Source of the DNA: Blasia pusilla
Lineage: Eukaryota; Marchantiophyta; Marchantiopsida; Blasiales
Assembly (NCBI GenBank): GCA_050084515.1
Contig: CM114271.1
Location: 7,812,001-7,876,000 of the forward strand
Direction of reading: 5' to 3'
Length of the DNA stretch: 64,000 bases
Notes under the pieces: generated by a model
Seen by the model: only the letters and a program-made list of their open reading frames with translations
The model's database searches: none
What the model was told of the DNA's origin: nothing
Translations under genes and position numbers: made by a program
Shown: positions 48,643 through 59,113 of the stretch, piece after piece
Layout: each line of letters starts with the position of its first letter
Numbering within the stretch: the stretch's first letter is position 1

Positions 48643-49254
48643 TGCGCATACACCTTGCTATACAACATACATCGTTGTGACCAAACACACTCAGAAACAC
48701 AAACTATCTTGTGTTAACTCATGACATCCAAACATCGAGACGAGAAATATCAAAATATCTCTAATAAATCAAATAGATCTCTCACATAATCTCTCCATGG
48801 TGCACACAAATGTCTTTCTCTCTCGTGTCAAACCAAACCCACTCTCCTAATGAGACGCTTGGATTATACACACAAGGCAAGGAGGACCATAGTTTTGCCG
48901 CCTCATGCCAAGAGGTTCAATAAAGAGACAATGAAAATGGTATACCTCCAATTCTTTCTCTTGGAGGTATACTCCCTTCCTTCTGCTAAGCTCTTTCCAT
49001 GGTAACCTATGCTCGCAGGTCACCTCTTGGGCTCTTGACCTACTATAGCGGGTGAAGGGCTACTTCCCAAAGTGGGAAGTCAACTATACTCAAAATGGGA
49101 ACTTACCAAAAATAGTTTCTCTACATGGCTCCAAATAAGCTGAAACGAGGGGAAAACATGCTCTCTCAAGCCACAAGTCATCTTAGACCTCTTGAGAATG
49201 TCGTCCAATACCCTTGAAGGCGCTCTAATAGATCTCGTCGATCTATCCTAAAAG
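48643..49254 (-). repeat. Gypsy-type LTR, subfamily B, copy 1
   Basis: On the plus strand it runs from TCGTGCGCATACACC to GGCGTGACA, that is, TG...CA-type termini with the initial TG lost. Shared words with 49,603-50,228 include AAACCCACTCTCCTAATGAG, CGCCTCATGCCAAGAGGTTC and TAGATC...GATCTATCCTAA. In LTR sense it lies on the minus strand. Confidence 0.7.
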
Positions 49255-49602
49255 GCGTGACAATTGTTCTCTCAATGATTCGGAGTTCTTTAGAGCATCG
49301 TGTATGCAAGGCATTCTTCTCACAATGATTCTGAGTTCTTTGTAGATTTCAAGTAAGGATATTTATAACTTTCATGATCATTCAAACATCTCAAATGTAC
49401 TACCTTGGATAAGTTTGCACTAAATGTGAGGATAACCAAATCTTCTCAAACTCTGACATATCATTATTTTTTCTATCAAATTCAAAAAAAATCTTATTTT
49501 GACATACTTTTTAATCACTCCATGGAATTATAGGAATGCACAAAGCAGCTCTAATTTCTACTTGCATTCAAATTTTACTACAATATCACACATAAGTGAA
49601 TT

Positions 49603-50228
49603 GTCGTGCGCATACACATCGCTGTCACCCAACACACACACAAACACGCACGATCCCATGCTAACTCATAACATCCAAAAAATGAGACAAGAAGTACCAA
49701 AATATCTCCAATTAAAACAAGATCCAATCTCTCTCATAACACCATAGTTCTCATATGTGTGCACTCTCACATGTCTCTCTCAATGTCAAACCAAACCCAC
49801 TCTCCTAATGAGAGGCGTGGGTTACACACACAAGGCAAGCAAGACCATAGCTCCGCCGCCTCATGCCAAGAGGTTCAACAAAGAGAGAATGAGCTCTCAA
49901 GCTCTCTCTCCTTGAGGTATACCCCTCCCCTCTCCCAAGCTCTCTCCATGATAACCTATGCTCCCAAGTCACCTCCTTGGCTCTTGACCTGATATAGGAA
50001 GTCAAGGGCCACTTACCAAAAATTGAAAGTCGATCACATACTCAAAATGGTACTTATCTAGAATAGTAAGTTCCTCAATATGGTTCCAAATAAGCGGAAA
50101 CGAAGGGGAAACCTCCTCTCTCAAGTTTCCCCGACTTAATAGGTCATCCTTGACCTATTAAGCCTGTCCTCCGCTACTCACGAAGGCGCTCTACTAGATC
50201 TCACCGATCTATCCTAAGAGACGTGATA
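49603..50228 (-). repeat. Gypsy-type LTR, subfamily B, copy 2
   Basis: It starts TGTCGTGCGCATACACATCG and ends AGACGTGATAA on the plus strand, and matches copy 1 along its length. It is followed at once by the start of another copy (50,231). Confidence 0.7.
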
Positions 50229-50230
50229 AT

Positions 50231-50284
50231 TGTCGTGCGCATACATATCGCTACACAACATACATTGCTGTCACCAAACACTAG
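50231..50284 (-). repeat. LTR subfamily B, 54-bp terminal piece
   Basis: TGTCGTGCGCATACATATCG and the next 34 bases repeat the first bases of the LTR directly behind copy 2. The same layout, full LTR plus an extra terminal piece, occurs at 52,845-53,600. Confidence 0.7.
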
Positions 50285-51690
50285 AAGGAATATGGTATTT
50301 TTAGCACTAAGTCACGTACAACTAAAGTCCAATAGTACTAAAATATAACTATATGTAACTTAAGTGGCCTATGTGGCAGATTGTAGTATCACTTAGTTAC
50401 TAAGAATGACTAAAGGGTATGACATGGTTTTTCTTATTATAATTGAGAAAATAAAATTATCATAAATTAATAACATATCATTATAAAATTATTACATTCA
50501 TGCAAAATAACTAACACGTGGCACTTATGATAGAATTTAACTAATTAAAAAAACTAAATTTTAATCCATAATAAGACATGTGAAAATAAGACTATAACAA
50601 TCATTTCCAAGTTGGTGTATAAGACCCTAATTAATAATGCCACAATATTTGATATTATTCCTCCTTCATGTTTCTTGTTTGTAATGTGTGTGATTTTCCC
50701 CGCAATCTTCGATCCCTTTTCCTGCGTGCACAAGTTCTAGGTTGAATCGAGGTTTTTGAGAGCCGCTTGAAGAAGCACAAGTGCATCGCGACGCGAGCTG
50801 AGGTGAGGTGGATGAGTGTTGTTGCTGTTAGATCAAGGAAATTGCTGGAGTGAGATCAATACAAGGGTTGGAGTAGGAGAAGAGAGAGCGAGAGGAATGG
50901 TTGCAGGAATTGAGCTGAGGAGTGATAGAAGCAAGTTGTTATTAGGTGTTGTGATATTTTTGTTCTTGTTTGTATTTTATTATTCATGGCGCATGCCCTC
51001 TCTCTCTCTCTCTATGTGAAAGCCACACTGTCGTCGGTCATCATAGCTGGAGTCTTAGAATGAGGTAGGATAAGTATGCGAAGCTGAATATTGGAATATG
51101 TCCCAAGCAATGCACTCAGTAAGCAAAATTGGCTAGGACTCCATGAGGCACGATTTACCATTTGTGGCCGAATCCTCGTTTGGAGAGTTAACTGCACCAA
51201 CATGATTTCTTTAAATTAATCACCCAGCTTGGTAGTAATTTCAATACTATACTATTTCTTCATCAGAGAACTCATCAACGCTATCCTCGCCCTTAATCTT
51301 CACACGACCTCTCTTCATAAAAGAGGGATCTAGCTCTTCCTCATTAAGTCTCCCTAGAGGACTCATTGCGACTCCTTGCCCGCCACTACTGCTTGATGGG
51401 ATATCACATGCGGTGTTTGTCTGATCGGATGCCTAAAGAGCTTGGGCTCTAATTTCGATTTGATTCCACGTCCTCAACTCTAATTTTGGACTCTTAAGAC
51501 TCGAGGCCGTCGCCGATGGAGGCTCGACATTCTTGCTTTGAGAGGAGTTCCTGAAGTTCTTTCTTTCTTTCTCTCTCTCCCCAATTGGGAGGCTCCCGAA
51601 CCCATCCCCCTTCAATTTTTTCTTAATGAAAGGGATTCGCTTTTATTTCCTTGTAGTTCTTTACTTCCCAGGATTTTGGGTTCTCTGCAG
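50285..51690. other. AT-rich unassigned stretch
   Basis: No gene is supported in these 1.4 kb. The first part (50,285-50,650) is very AT-rich. The later part could hold upstream exons of the acyltransferase-like gene, but I could not identify any. Confidence 0.35.
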
Positions 51691-52334
51691 GACGGAATCC
51701 ATCAACAGATCGAATCTCCAGAGATGGGAGTGGGTGCTAGCGAATCCTCTAGTGATCCCACTGATATTGATTAAGGTGACATTGCGTGATCGGTGGCCAG
51801 GATATCAAAACTTGGTGGACAACTAGGCCAATTTTTTCTTCTTTTCCATTTTCTTTGTGACTGGTTTCTATTTGGCTCAATTTTGAAGACAACATTCATT
51901 CTCATTGTGGATTCAATGCAGCGCTTGGGACCATCTCCTCCGTTTTGAACCTGTTTCTTTCTCTGTTACTAGAATCCTTCCAACTCCCTATTGTGGCCCA
52001 AAGAATCATGTCTGCTCTTGCAACTTGGTACATCGTTTGTTCGCTCCTCTCGTTTGCTCAACAAGCTCTCTCAGAGAAAACACCTCCACGGTTTTGGGCC
52101 AAGTCTGCTTTCCCTGTGTACGTCATTCATGATGTTCCACTCTCTCTCATTGCTGATGGTCTGCTTAGTCGGTGGAAAGCACCTATTGCAATGAAGTTTG
52201 TGCTCTCAGATGCCTCTACCCTGATGAGCAGTCTCATGATTATGCACCTTATCGTCAATCGGTTTGCCTTATTCATATTTCTCATAGGCTTGAAGATGGC
52301 AGACCACCAATCATTTGCCAAAAAGCAGAGTTGA
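51691..52334 (+). pseudogene. Acyltransferase-3-type membrane protein fragment
   Basis: Two exons fit: 51,691-51,863 (after a CTCTGCAG acceptor) and 51,922-52,334, joined in phase across a 58-nt GT-AG intron. The reading contains RWPGYQNLVDN, a hydrophobic FFFFSIFFVTG segment, RFWAKSAFPVYVIHD, and a final long hydrophobic stretch ending FIFLIGLK. These resemble the C-terminal half of the acyltransferase-3 family (multi-pass enzymes that move acyl groups onto sugars; the conserved YxxH motif appears here as YVIHD). A TAG at 51,824-51,826 lies where Trp would be expected. The N-terminal half was not found, so this is probably a decaying fragment. Confidence 0.6.
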
Positions 52335-52539
52335 ACGTCGTGATGCATGTCGATTTCAGGGGAGTTCAATTAAGGGCCTGTCCCCATGGAACCAGTTTTG
52401 GGTCTATGGATCTTGGGGATCTACGATCCAAACTTCACTGACCAATATCGGGTCATGGGTATGTCTGCGCCGCCAAAAAAACACGTCGTGGAAAGTCCAG
52501 AGACGACCCTTGGAGTTTCTACGTGCTACAACCCGTATC

Positions 52540-52844
52540 ATTTTCAAATTTCAATAGCGATCATTTTGCCAATAATGTGTCACATCTAAGATGTTGATAT
52601 TCATAAGGAAACCTATGATGCATTGGAAAAGTTATTCCGGACATTTACAAAGGCGAGAAAACTTAAATTGAAACAACAATTGAACGAATTGAGAAAAGGA
52701 TAGTAGAACATCAATGAGTATGTTTTGAGTATCACACATATTGTTGATCAATTGAATAACATTGGAGTGTTAGTAGAAGACGATGATCTGATTTTTTTCA
52801 CTGTTCAAGGCCTTCCAAAATGATTACAAGTTCTTTGAGACCTC
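52540..52844 (+). pseudogene. Copia-B-type gag fragment
   Basis: This stretch matches 9,669-9,971 of Copia-B gag base by base with scattered changes (ATGTTGATATTC, GAACATCAATGA, GTAGAAGA(C/T)GATGATCTGA). It contains stops. It is cut exactly at GAGACCTC by the gypsy LTR that begins at 52,845. Confidence 0.85.
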
Positions 52845-53462
52845 TGTCGTGCACATACATATCGCTACACAACATACATCGTTGGTCATATCTACACCAC
52901 AAAACACCGATCTTCCCCACACACGGGTCGATCCACACATGTACAAAAATCAACTCATACATATACATGGAGATCACAAAAAAAAAATAAAGAGTAGTAA
53001 AAATGGCACACCCGGCCTAAAACTCCACTCCTCAATCTACATCAGCATATCGAGTCTCGTCCACCCTGTGCTATCAAGGAATCCGGACGCTAGCACCCTA
53101 GTCCTAGCTCACACACATACAAGGGAGATGCTCCAACGGCCCAACATGAGAAAGATGGCTTAGGAAAGCCATCTTCCTCTCTTATATAGGGTTGGGAAGA
53201 GCCAAAAGGCTCTTCACCTAAAAATAGCCCTCCCCTTGGTAACCTGTGCGCATAGGTTACCAGGGGCGGGTGACCTGATTAACAAGTCACCCGGCTGTAA
53301 AAAAACTCAACATGAAAGTTGTCAAAAACAACGTTCCTGACACAATGGACCTATCCTCAACCTCATCCAACACCGTGGGACAAAGTTACACTCAAGATAG
53401 TCCGCTGGCTCCTACGCCCTATCCAAGGTAGATCTCGGCCTATCGGCTACTCAGATGTGACA
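52845..53462 (-). repeat. 3' LTR of the methyltransferase-gypsy element
   Basis: In minus orientation it starts TGTCACATCTGAG at 53,462 and ends GTGCACGACA at 52,845, with inverted TGTC/GACA termini. A TATA box (CCTATATAAGAG) is at about 53,180-53,190. Three stem-loops lie around it (53,151-53,175; 53,233-53,267; 53,268-53,294). It interrupts a Copia gag fragment at 52,844. Confidence 0.8.
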
Positions 53463-53464
53463 GC

Positions 53465-53600
53465 TGTCGTGCGCATATATATCGCTACACAATATACATC
53501 GTTGGTCACATCTACACCACACAACACCGATCTTCCCCACACACGGGTTGATCCACACATGTACAAAAATCAACTCATACATATACATGGAGATCACACA
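53465..53600 (-). repeat. Extra 136-bp copy of the LTR's U5 end
   Basis: It repeats 52,845-52,980 with about seven differences, nearly all transitions. It is separated from the full LTR by two bases (GC), so the junction reads GACA-GC-TGTC, and on its other side it abuts the polypurine tract. Either the true LTR is about 756 bp with a repeat at both ends, or this is an LTR-LTR junction. Confidence 0.8.
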
Positions 53601-53677
53601 ACCGCCCTCTAGCTGGCAGTTGGATCCCCCCAACTCCAGATAGAAAATATCACATCTTTATGACATGACCTACTACC

Positions 53678-53921
53678 CTATACACATCTCGGACACATCC
53701 ATTGTCTCGTGGAAACCACATCAAGAGGGGGGGGTCAGACATGACATATGCCACCCTCGAGAACAACCATCACACACCAACATGGTGGCTGCACCCCTCG
53801 CAGATCCGCACAACATACACCTCAAGCCTGCAGGTACCACTGCCAAGCTTGGATCCACCGTCCCATCTACGTTAGGAAGATGACATGGCGCACAATTGCG
53901 CACATGATCCTTCCAAACCAA
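53678..53921 (-). pseudogene. PHD finger at the polyprotein C-terminus
   Basis: Reading down from 53,819, CMLC, CDGC, HMSC and finally CPRC are seen with C4-H-C3 spacing: CX2C-X11-CX2C-X4-HX2C-X14-CX2C, the PHD-finger signature. The final pair lies behind a one-base shift in a run of eight C's (plus-strand G's, about 53,728-53,735) and is followed directly by a stop at 53,678-53,680, so the finger forms the very end of pol. PHD fingers typically bind histone H3 tails; here it would sit where chromoviruses carry a chromodomain and may guide integration. Which histone mark it would bind cannot be told. Confidence 0.85.
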
Positions 53922-55340
53922 CCATCCCGTCCCTCCAACATGAGGACTCCGGTCGGTAATACCTCGCGCACACGTAGGATCGTGCGCCCTGCAGTGACAT
54001 CTAGCGTCGTGGGTGCCGCATGTTGTAAATACACGTAATCTCGAGGATGAAACCTCCTAATCCTTGGACGATAACCTCCTCCACGAATGGTCGCGTACCT
54101 CAATGTATCTCTATGCTAGGCAATAGCTAAGTTATCAAAGGCCATAGGCATAACTCTACGAAAAACTTCTGCCCTCTGAGAACATGCTTGTATCCACACA
54201 TCTGGATCATCAAGATCTAACACCTCCGCCATGTCACGTCGAATTGCTGCAGGTAAATCTGGCTCTCTCCCAAAGAGCAAAAAGTACAGTGAAAATGACG
54301 CCAAGGATGCCTGCCGACTAAAGTGATAACCCATAGCCAACCATGGCAACTATAGGTCCCACTCCCTCAACTGTCCCCGCTGCAAGCCATACTTGCGCAA
54401 TCCTCTCTTCACCGTCTGTACCACTCTCTCCGCCAACCCATCCGCCTCGCTGATCCATCAACGTCTGATCACACAAGGCCTGAAATTCTCCCATGAACTC
54501 GGTACCCTGGTCAGTCAACACCTCCTCCGGTGCACCAAAGTGACTAAGCACACGATCTAGAAACGCATAAGCTGTTCCCTTGCTTCGCCTTGTCTGGTAG
54601 TGCCACCAACTCTATCCACTTGGAGAAATGCTCCACCATGACCAACACGTACCTATGATGACGCCCTGTCAATGGAAAAGGTCCCGCGAAGTCTAAACTC
54701 CACCGATAACCTAAACCCATAATCGGCAAAGGATGTCACTGCAGAGTGGGAGCATTGAAGGATGCTCGCACTCTGTCACATACCATACATCTGGCCACAA
54801 ACTGCTGTACCCCAGTATGCATGCCGCGCCACCAATACTGAACCTGGAGTAAGCTGTAATTACGCTTTACTCCGAAATGTCCCAACTCCTCATGGGCATG
54901 TCGCACTACACATGCTCGCTGGGAAGGATGAGGTACCACTCGTATCCTACCATCTCCCCATACCCGCAAAATATGAGTCCCCTCCCACCTGAACCTCTTG
55001 GCTCTCTGTAGGATCCGATCTCGCTCCCTAGCACTCACTATACTCGCAATGACGCCAGTGTGCAATAACTCCACAACCTCCACGTTGTCATGGATATCAC
55101 GACCACCTGTCGCCTCCTCACTAACCTCTGGATCCAAAGACTCATCATCCAACCCCACCACTGGAGTCATCACGTGTGGCTGACCTGCCATAGTCAACCA
55201 AGAAAGATAGGCAGATGCATGCCAATCGGGCACCATCTCCTCATCACTCTCTCCGTGCCATCGAGCTCTTATGTCGTCTCTTTGACTCGGACATGGGTTA
55301 CGACTCAACCCATCCACATCCTGGTTCAGCCGACCTGGCC
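53867..55340 (-). pseudogene. Gypsy integrase
   Basis: The HH-CC zinc module reads HAHEELGHFG...CMVCDRVRA (about 54,880-54,760). The core has WSLDFAGPF (first Asp, about 54,700), TDQGTEF (second Asp, about 54,510) and, after a frameshift, DGLAERVVQ (Glu, about 54,425). A LLFGREPDLPA motif follows (about 54,275), then a C-terminal segment RFHPRDYVYL (about 54,045) that may be the DNA-binding tail. At least two frameshifts and a stop near 54,544 disrupt it. Confidence 0.88.
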
Positions 55341-55717
55341 TATGAACCACCTCAAACTCATACTCCTGTAGTAATAGAGCCCACCTGGCAAGCTTGCCCG
55401 TAAGCTTGTCGGACTCCATCAACCACCTCAACGGCTGATGATCAGTGATAAGTGTGAAAGGGTTGCCGAATAAATAGCACCTAAAATGTGCCCATGCCCC
55501 ATCTGCGAGCCCAAGCACTCTCCCTCGTAGGAGGAGCCGCCTCTGCAATGTTGTTCGATCGGCTCGCGTGAGCCACAACGAACTCCCTCTCCTCGTCATC
55601 CCTGTGAGTAAGCACTGCTCCTAGACCCAACATGCTCCAATCCGTATGTAACTGGAATGGGCGACCCCTAACCGGTCTCTGTAAAATGGGTGAGGATGTC
55701 AACCTGTCCTTGAGCTC
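55341..55717 (-). pseudogene. Gypsy RNase H
   Basis: LHTDWSMLGLGAVL (first Asp), a shifted REFVVAHASRS stretch, and, in frame 55,599-54,736, a FTLITDHQPLRWLM motif with the later Asp. The tail of this frame carries HRPGRLNQDVDGLSR, typical of gypsy RNase H ends. A frameshift near 55,540 separates the halves. Confidence 0.88.
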
Positions 55718-56398
55718 CTACAATGCTTGCTCCTTATCATCTCCCCACAACCAAACCTGATCAAGTCTCGTCAACAAGGTCAAAGACTTTGCGATTGCAC
55801 TAAAACCCTTGACATACCGTCGATAGAAGTTCGCTAGTCCAAGAAATGCTCGGACTCGACTCACATCTGTAGGGCGTGGAATCTGCGCAATAGCCTCTAC
55901 CTTAGTCAGCTGAACGCCTAACCCACTCGGGTATATGGTGTGTCCCAAGTACTCAATCTGCTCCTGAAAGAATCTACACTTGCCTGGATGTAACTTCAGT
56001 CCATGTAACTGCAATTGCCGAAATACCTCCTCCAAGTGTTGCTCATGCTCCTCAAACGTGGAACTGAAGATAAGAATATCATCTATGTAACATCGTACAA
56101 AATCCAAGCCAGCCAGAATCCTATCCATCACTCTCTGAAACTCTGCAGGCGCGTTCTTCAACCCAAATGGTAAGAACCGCCATTGATACAAGCAATCTCT
56201 CCCAAACCGATCTATCCCCCATAATGTTGTCTTCTCCCTGTCCTCCAACCTGATAGGAAGTTGATGATAGCCAGCACGGAGATCTAAAGTACTGAAGATC
56301 TTTGCATGCCCTACCGCATCAAAGAGCTCCTCAGGAGTAGGCATGGCGTACCGATCTGACCTCCTTTGTCGGTCGATAGGACGGTAATCTCCACACAT
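55718..56398 (-). pseudogene. Gypsy reverse transcriptase
   Basis: The open frame has GDYRPIDRQ, FSTLDLRAGYHQLPI (first catalytic Asp), QWRFLPFGLKNAPAEFQRVMD, and CYIDDILIFS with the Asp pair at residues 106-107 of this frame, then FLGLANFYRRYVKGF. This is standard Ty3/gypsy RT. The leader (ERALIQSRSQDLLEAGLLELS at 56,538-56,450) is in another frame, after shifts near 56,550 and 56,430. Confidence 0.93.
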
Positions 56399-56449
56399 CT
56401 GCCTATCCGTCCAATTGCCTTACATATATCCTTCTTCGCCGGCATGACT

Positions 56450-56774
56450 ATGGCAGACGCATACTCCCCATGTGATAACTCCAAAAGTCCTGCCTCCAAC
56501 AAGTCCTGACTCCTACTCTGAATCAAGGCTCGCTCCATATCGAGAATACTGAGGGTCGATTTAAAGATCCCATATCACTAGCCAACTCAATCCGTATCCC
56601 GGGACCCTTCAGCATACCCAAGTCTCTCATACTGAAGGCAAAACAACTGACATGCCCTCTTAGAAACCTATGAACTCGCCGTCGCTCTCCTCCTATCAAC
56701 TTGAGACCTATCACAGGCTCCCAAGTCTCCATCGTGACCTCACTCAGAGAGGACGCAACCTCCGGCTTTGGTTG
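56450..56774 (-). pseudogene. Pol linker between methyltransferase and RT
   Basis: In frame with the methyltransferase: a short PKPEVASSLSE stretch, then RRVHRFLRGHVSCFAFSMRDL, the usual pre-RT region of gypsy pol. The frame shifts near 56,550. The continuity is the main evidence that methyltransferase and RT were one polyprotein. Confidence 0.8.
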
Positions 56775-58170
56775 CTATGTAGCAACCCTAGCCACATCAG
56801 CAACAGCCACTCCACCTTGACCTCCTACACCATGCTCCACATCCGAAAAATGAACATGTGCTACTCTAGCCGCCTTCGCACTCTCTGCTCGAACGACGTC
56901 CCAGGAAGTCCATGGGTGCCTATCTCTCCTCGTCTCACCCCCAACCAATGCCTGTACAGACCCTGTAGGCAATGGTCCAACTCGTGGACGTGACGGCATG
57001 GATGACACTCGCATGCGTCTCCGCTCAGCCATACCTAGGCTGACTATCCATGTGAGACAGTTGAGGTCCATCGCCTGCCCCAACACCTGTCTCCGTGATG
57101 CCTCAATCATCCCTGGCACCGCCGTAGTACTGGTAGTGAACCCCATGGCGTGCTCGCGCTCATCTACTGTAGGCTCCTCCAATGCTCCGATCACCTCATC
57201 CCAAATCATGCCTGGCCCTCTCTGACGAAAGGCATGGGATATTGGGAAGCTCACCAACGTAGGTAAGGCTGCCTTCAACTCCCCCACCCTATTGGCCATG
57301 GCCAACGGTGGTCTATCATCCCGTGTCACCACCTGAGATCGACGCCCTGAGCCCAAAATAGCATCCACTGTGAGATGTGGTGCTCTCTGGACTCCACTGT
57401 ATGCTCGACTCAGTACCTCTGATGATATCAGGTTCGTCCACCACAGTCGTGGACGATGGGCACGTGACCCAACTCTCGCTGCATCTAACAACACAACAGG
57501 TCCCAACTAGGACCTCACTTGATGTACATTCGTCATCACACGTGCACGAGTGTCTCCCAACAACGGCACGTTCTCCAAAATGTACGCTGGAGAACATATC
57601 TGACTCTCCTGCAAGTGTCGTACTACTCGCAGCATCTCCCAAAATATCCCTGACCTCGGATCCTGCAATCCAAATCCTCGGCCAGCTGATGAATGACCTT
57701 GACATGGCCATCCAGCAATCACCAAATGAATGGTGCCAACTCTATCCAGATCTTGCGCCCCCACCAAAGAGATGTCGGCGGGTAGCGTATGCTGGTATCC
57801 CCGTACTGCAGATACCGACAATAACTCAGGATACCTCTGGACCAATCTCGCCACGTGACGTAATGATACTCGCCGCGCGGTCTCATCTCTCTCCACATTA
57901 AGGTATTGATGCACCCGTATGCCCGCCTGCAATAGTGCAGCCAAACTGGTGCTAATCCCTCCAAAGAGATCTAACACCCTAACACCCTCCTCTGGGCACT
58001 GCCACACAACAGGTGTGGTATCTAGTGGGGTCATCGTGTCCACTCCAAGAGCCTGATCGCCACGTGACTCTCGCGGCTGTGGGATAAAAACATGACTCCA
58101 CGCCTGCCTCACGAGGTCGTCGACACTCCTCTATAGCTCCCGAATCGTACCCCCAATGGCGAAGAGGCCT
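56775..58170 (-). pseudogene. Cytosine-C5 DNA methyltransferase domain inside pol
   Basis: Frame 58,112-57,507 continues, after one TAG, as 57,506-56,775. C5-methyltransferase motifs appear in canonical, unpermuted order: I (VLDLFGGIST, about 57,980), II (NVERDETA), IV with catalytic Cys (AGWPCQGHSS; Cys codon 57,702-57,704), VI (YILENVP, about 57,580), VIII (AHRPRLWWTNL, about 57,450), a target-recognition stretch with SHAFRQRGPGM, EREHAMGF, and X (LGQAMDLNCLTW, about 57,075; the usual Asn is Gln). The order and the HRPRLWW motif resemble DNMT3-type enzymes; plant DRMs are permuted. It would transfer methyl from S-adenosylmethionine to DNA cytosine. A further TAG at 56,772-56,774 leads in frame into the RT leader (TWEPVIGLKLIGGERRRVHR). 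Upstream it joins the protease linker by a frameshift near 58,170. Confidence 0.9.
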
Positions 58171-59113
58171 CGCCAACATGGGAAGAGACACCCGCCATGG
58201 CCTGTCTCTCCGTGGGACTATGTGCTACTGGGACATCCTCCGCATGTGCGTTCCCCTCCAACAACTCTCCTGTCCAGCTAACACTACCTGTGAAAGCTGC
58301 CAACGTGGTCACAGACTCGCCTCGTGATCGACCACCTCGTCCCGCAAACTGCACGGGTAACAGACTCATCCGGCCGTCACCTGACCGTCATCCTGGCCGA
58401 TAAGCAACGGTCTCCTCCCATAAGTCAAGGATGAATCCTAGGGGATATATCACTGTACTCCCCACCAAGACATCGTACGACTCAGTTGGTGTCGTAATCA
58501 CACGTGTGCACACCATAGCACTATCCGTCGCATGCTCTGGCTGGACTCTAACAACAATCTCATGTTGAGTCATATACTGAGTGGGTGATACGCCCCCAAT
58601 CGAGGTCTGTATCTGGAAGGGACAAGGCTCAATGTTGGCCTTCCGTAACCCCAACGCTAAACACGCCGCCTTCCCTAACATCAAGGGTTGCGCTCCCTAA
58701 TTAAGTACGACGCGCTGCGGGGAGTATACTGTCCCCGTCGGACTAACCAAGAAAAAAACTGCAGCTCAGTTATCCGGTAACACTACTCCAGGTATCACCA
58801 CTGCTCGCTCTATTGCCGGTCAAGCTAGCATATCTACCAACTTCGCCGCCGCCGCATGCCATGACTCTATGGGGAACATCCCCAGCACCAGCTCTGAGGG
58901 CAAGTCCACCACCTCCTCAACTACCTCTGAACAAGAAGCAGTCATCTCTCCACACTCACACAACATGGCGGCCAACCGGAACACCTCAGCTGGTCCAACT
59001 CCCAACGTCGCCAACTCTATGGCGGAAAATAGTGGAGTCTGACTCACTCTGGTGGCCACCTGCAACACTATGGTCGACACTGACTCCACTCGAGCCGGCA
59101 TAGGATTTGTCAC
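58109..59113 (-). pseudogene. Gypsy protease region and linker
   Basis: One frame runs from 59,113 to 58,109 with several stops. The aspartic protease active site, expected as D-S/T-G, reads VVLN-stop-GAQPLMLGKAA at about 58,710-58,670, so both the Asp and the Ser/Thr are lost. The second half is recognisable as YDVLVGSTVIYPLGF (about 58,480). A linker with GSVSWTGELLEGNAHAE precedes the methyltransferase and recurs in the 45-kb relic. Confidence 0.7.

Noticed and set aside
52386-52589. Frame reading DPNFTDQYRVMG... after the acyltransferase-like gene
   Set aside because: It looks somewhat protein-like but I recognise no family, and it runs into Copia gag sequence.
57377-57901. 174-codon plus-strand frame opposite the methyltransferase
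   Set aside because: The minus strand shows all methyltransferase motifs; the plus reading shows none.
57719-57964. Possible second gene overlapping the methyltransferase in another minus-strand frame
   Set aside because: It has no motif and no independent support; it is the out-of-frame reading of the same DNA.
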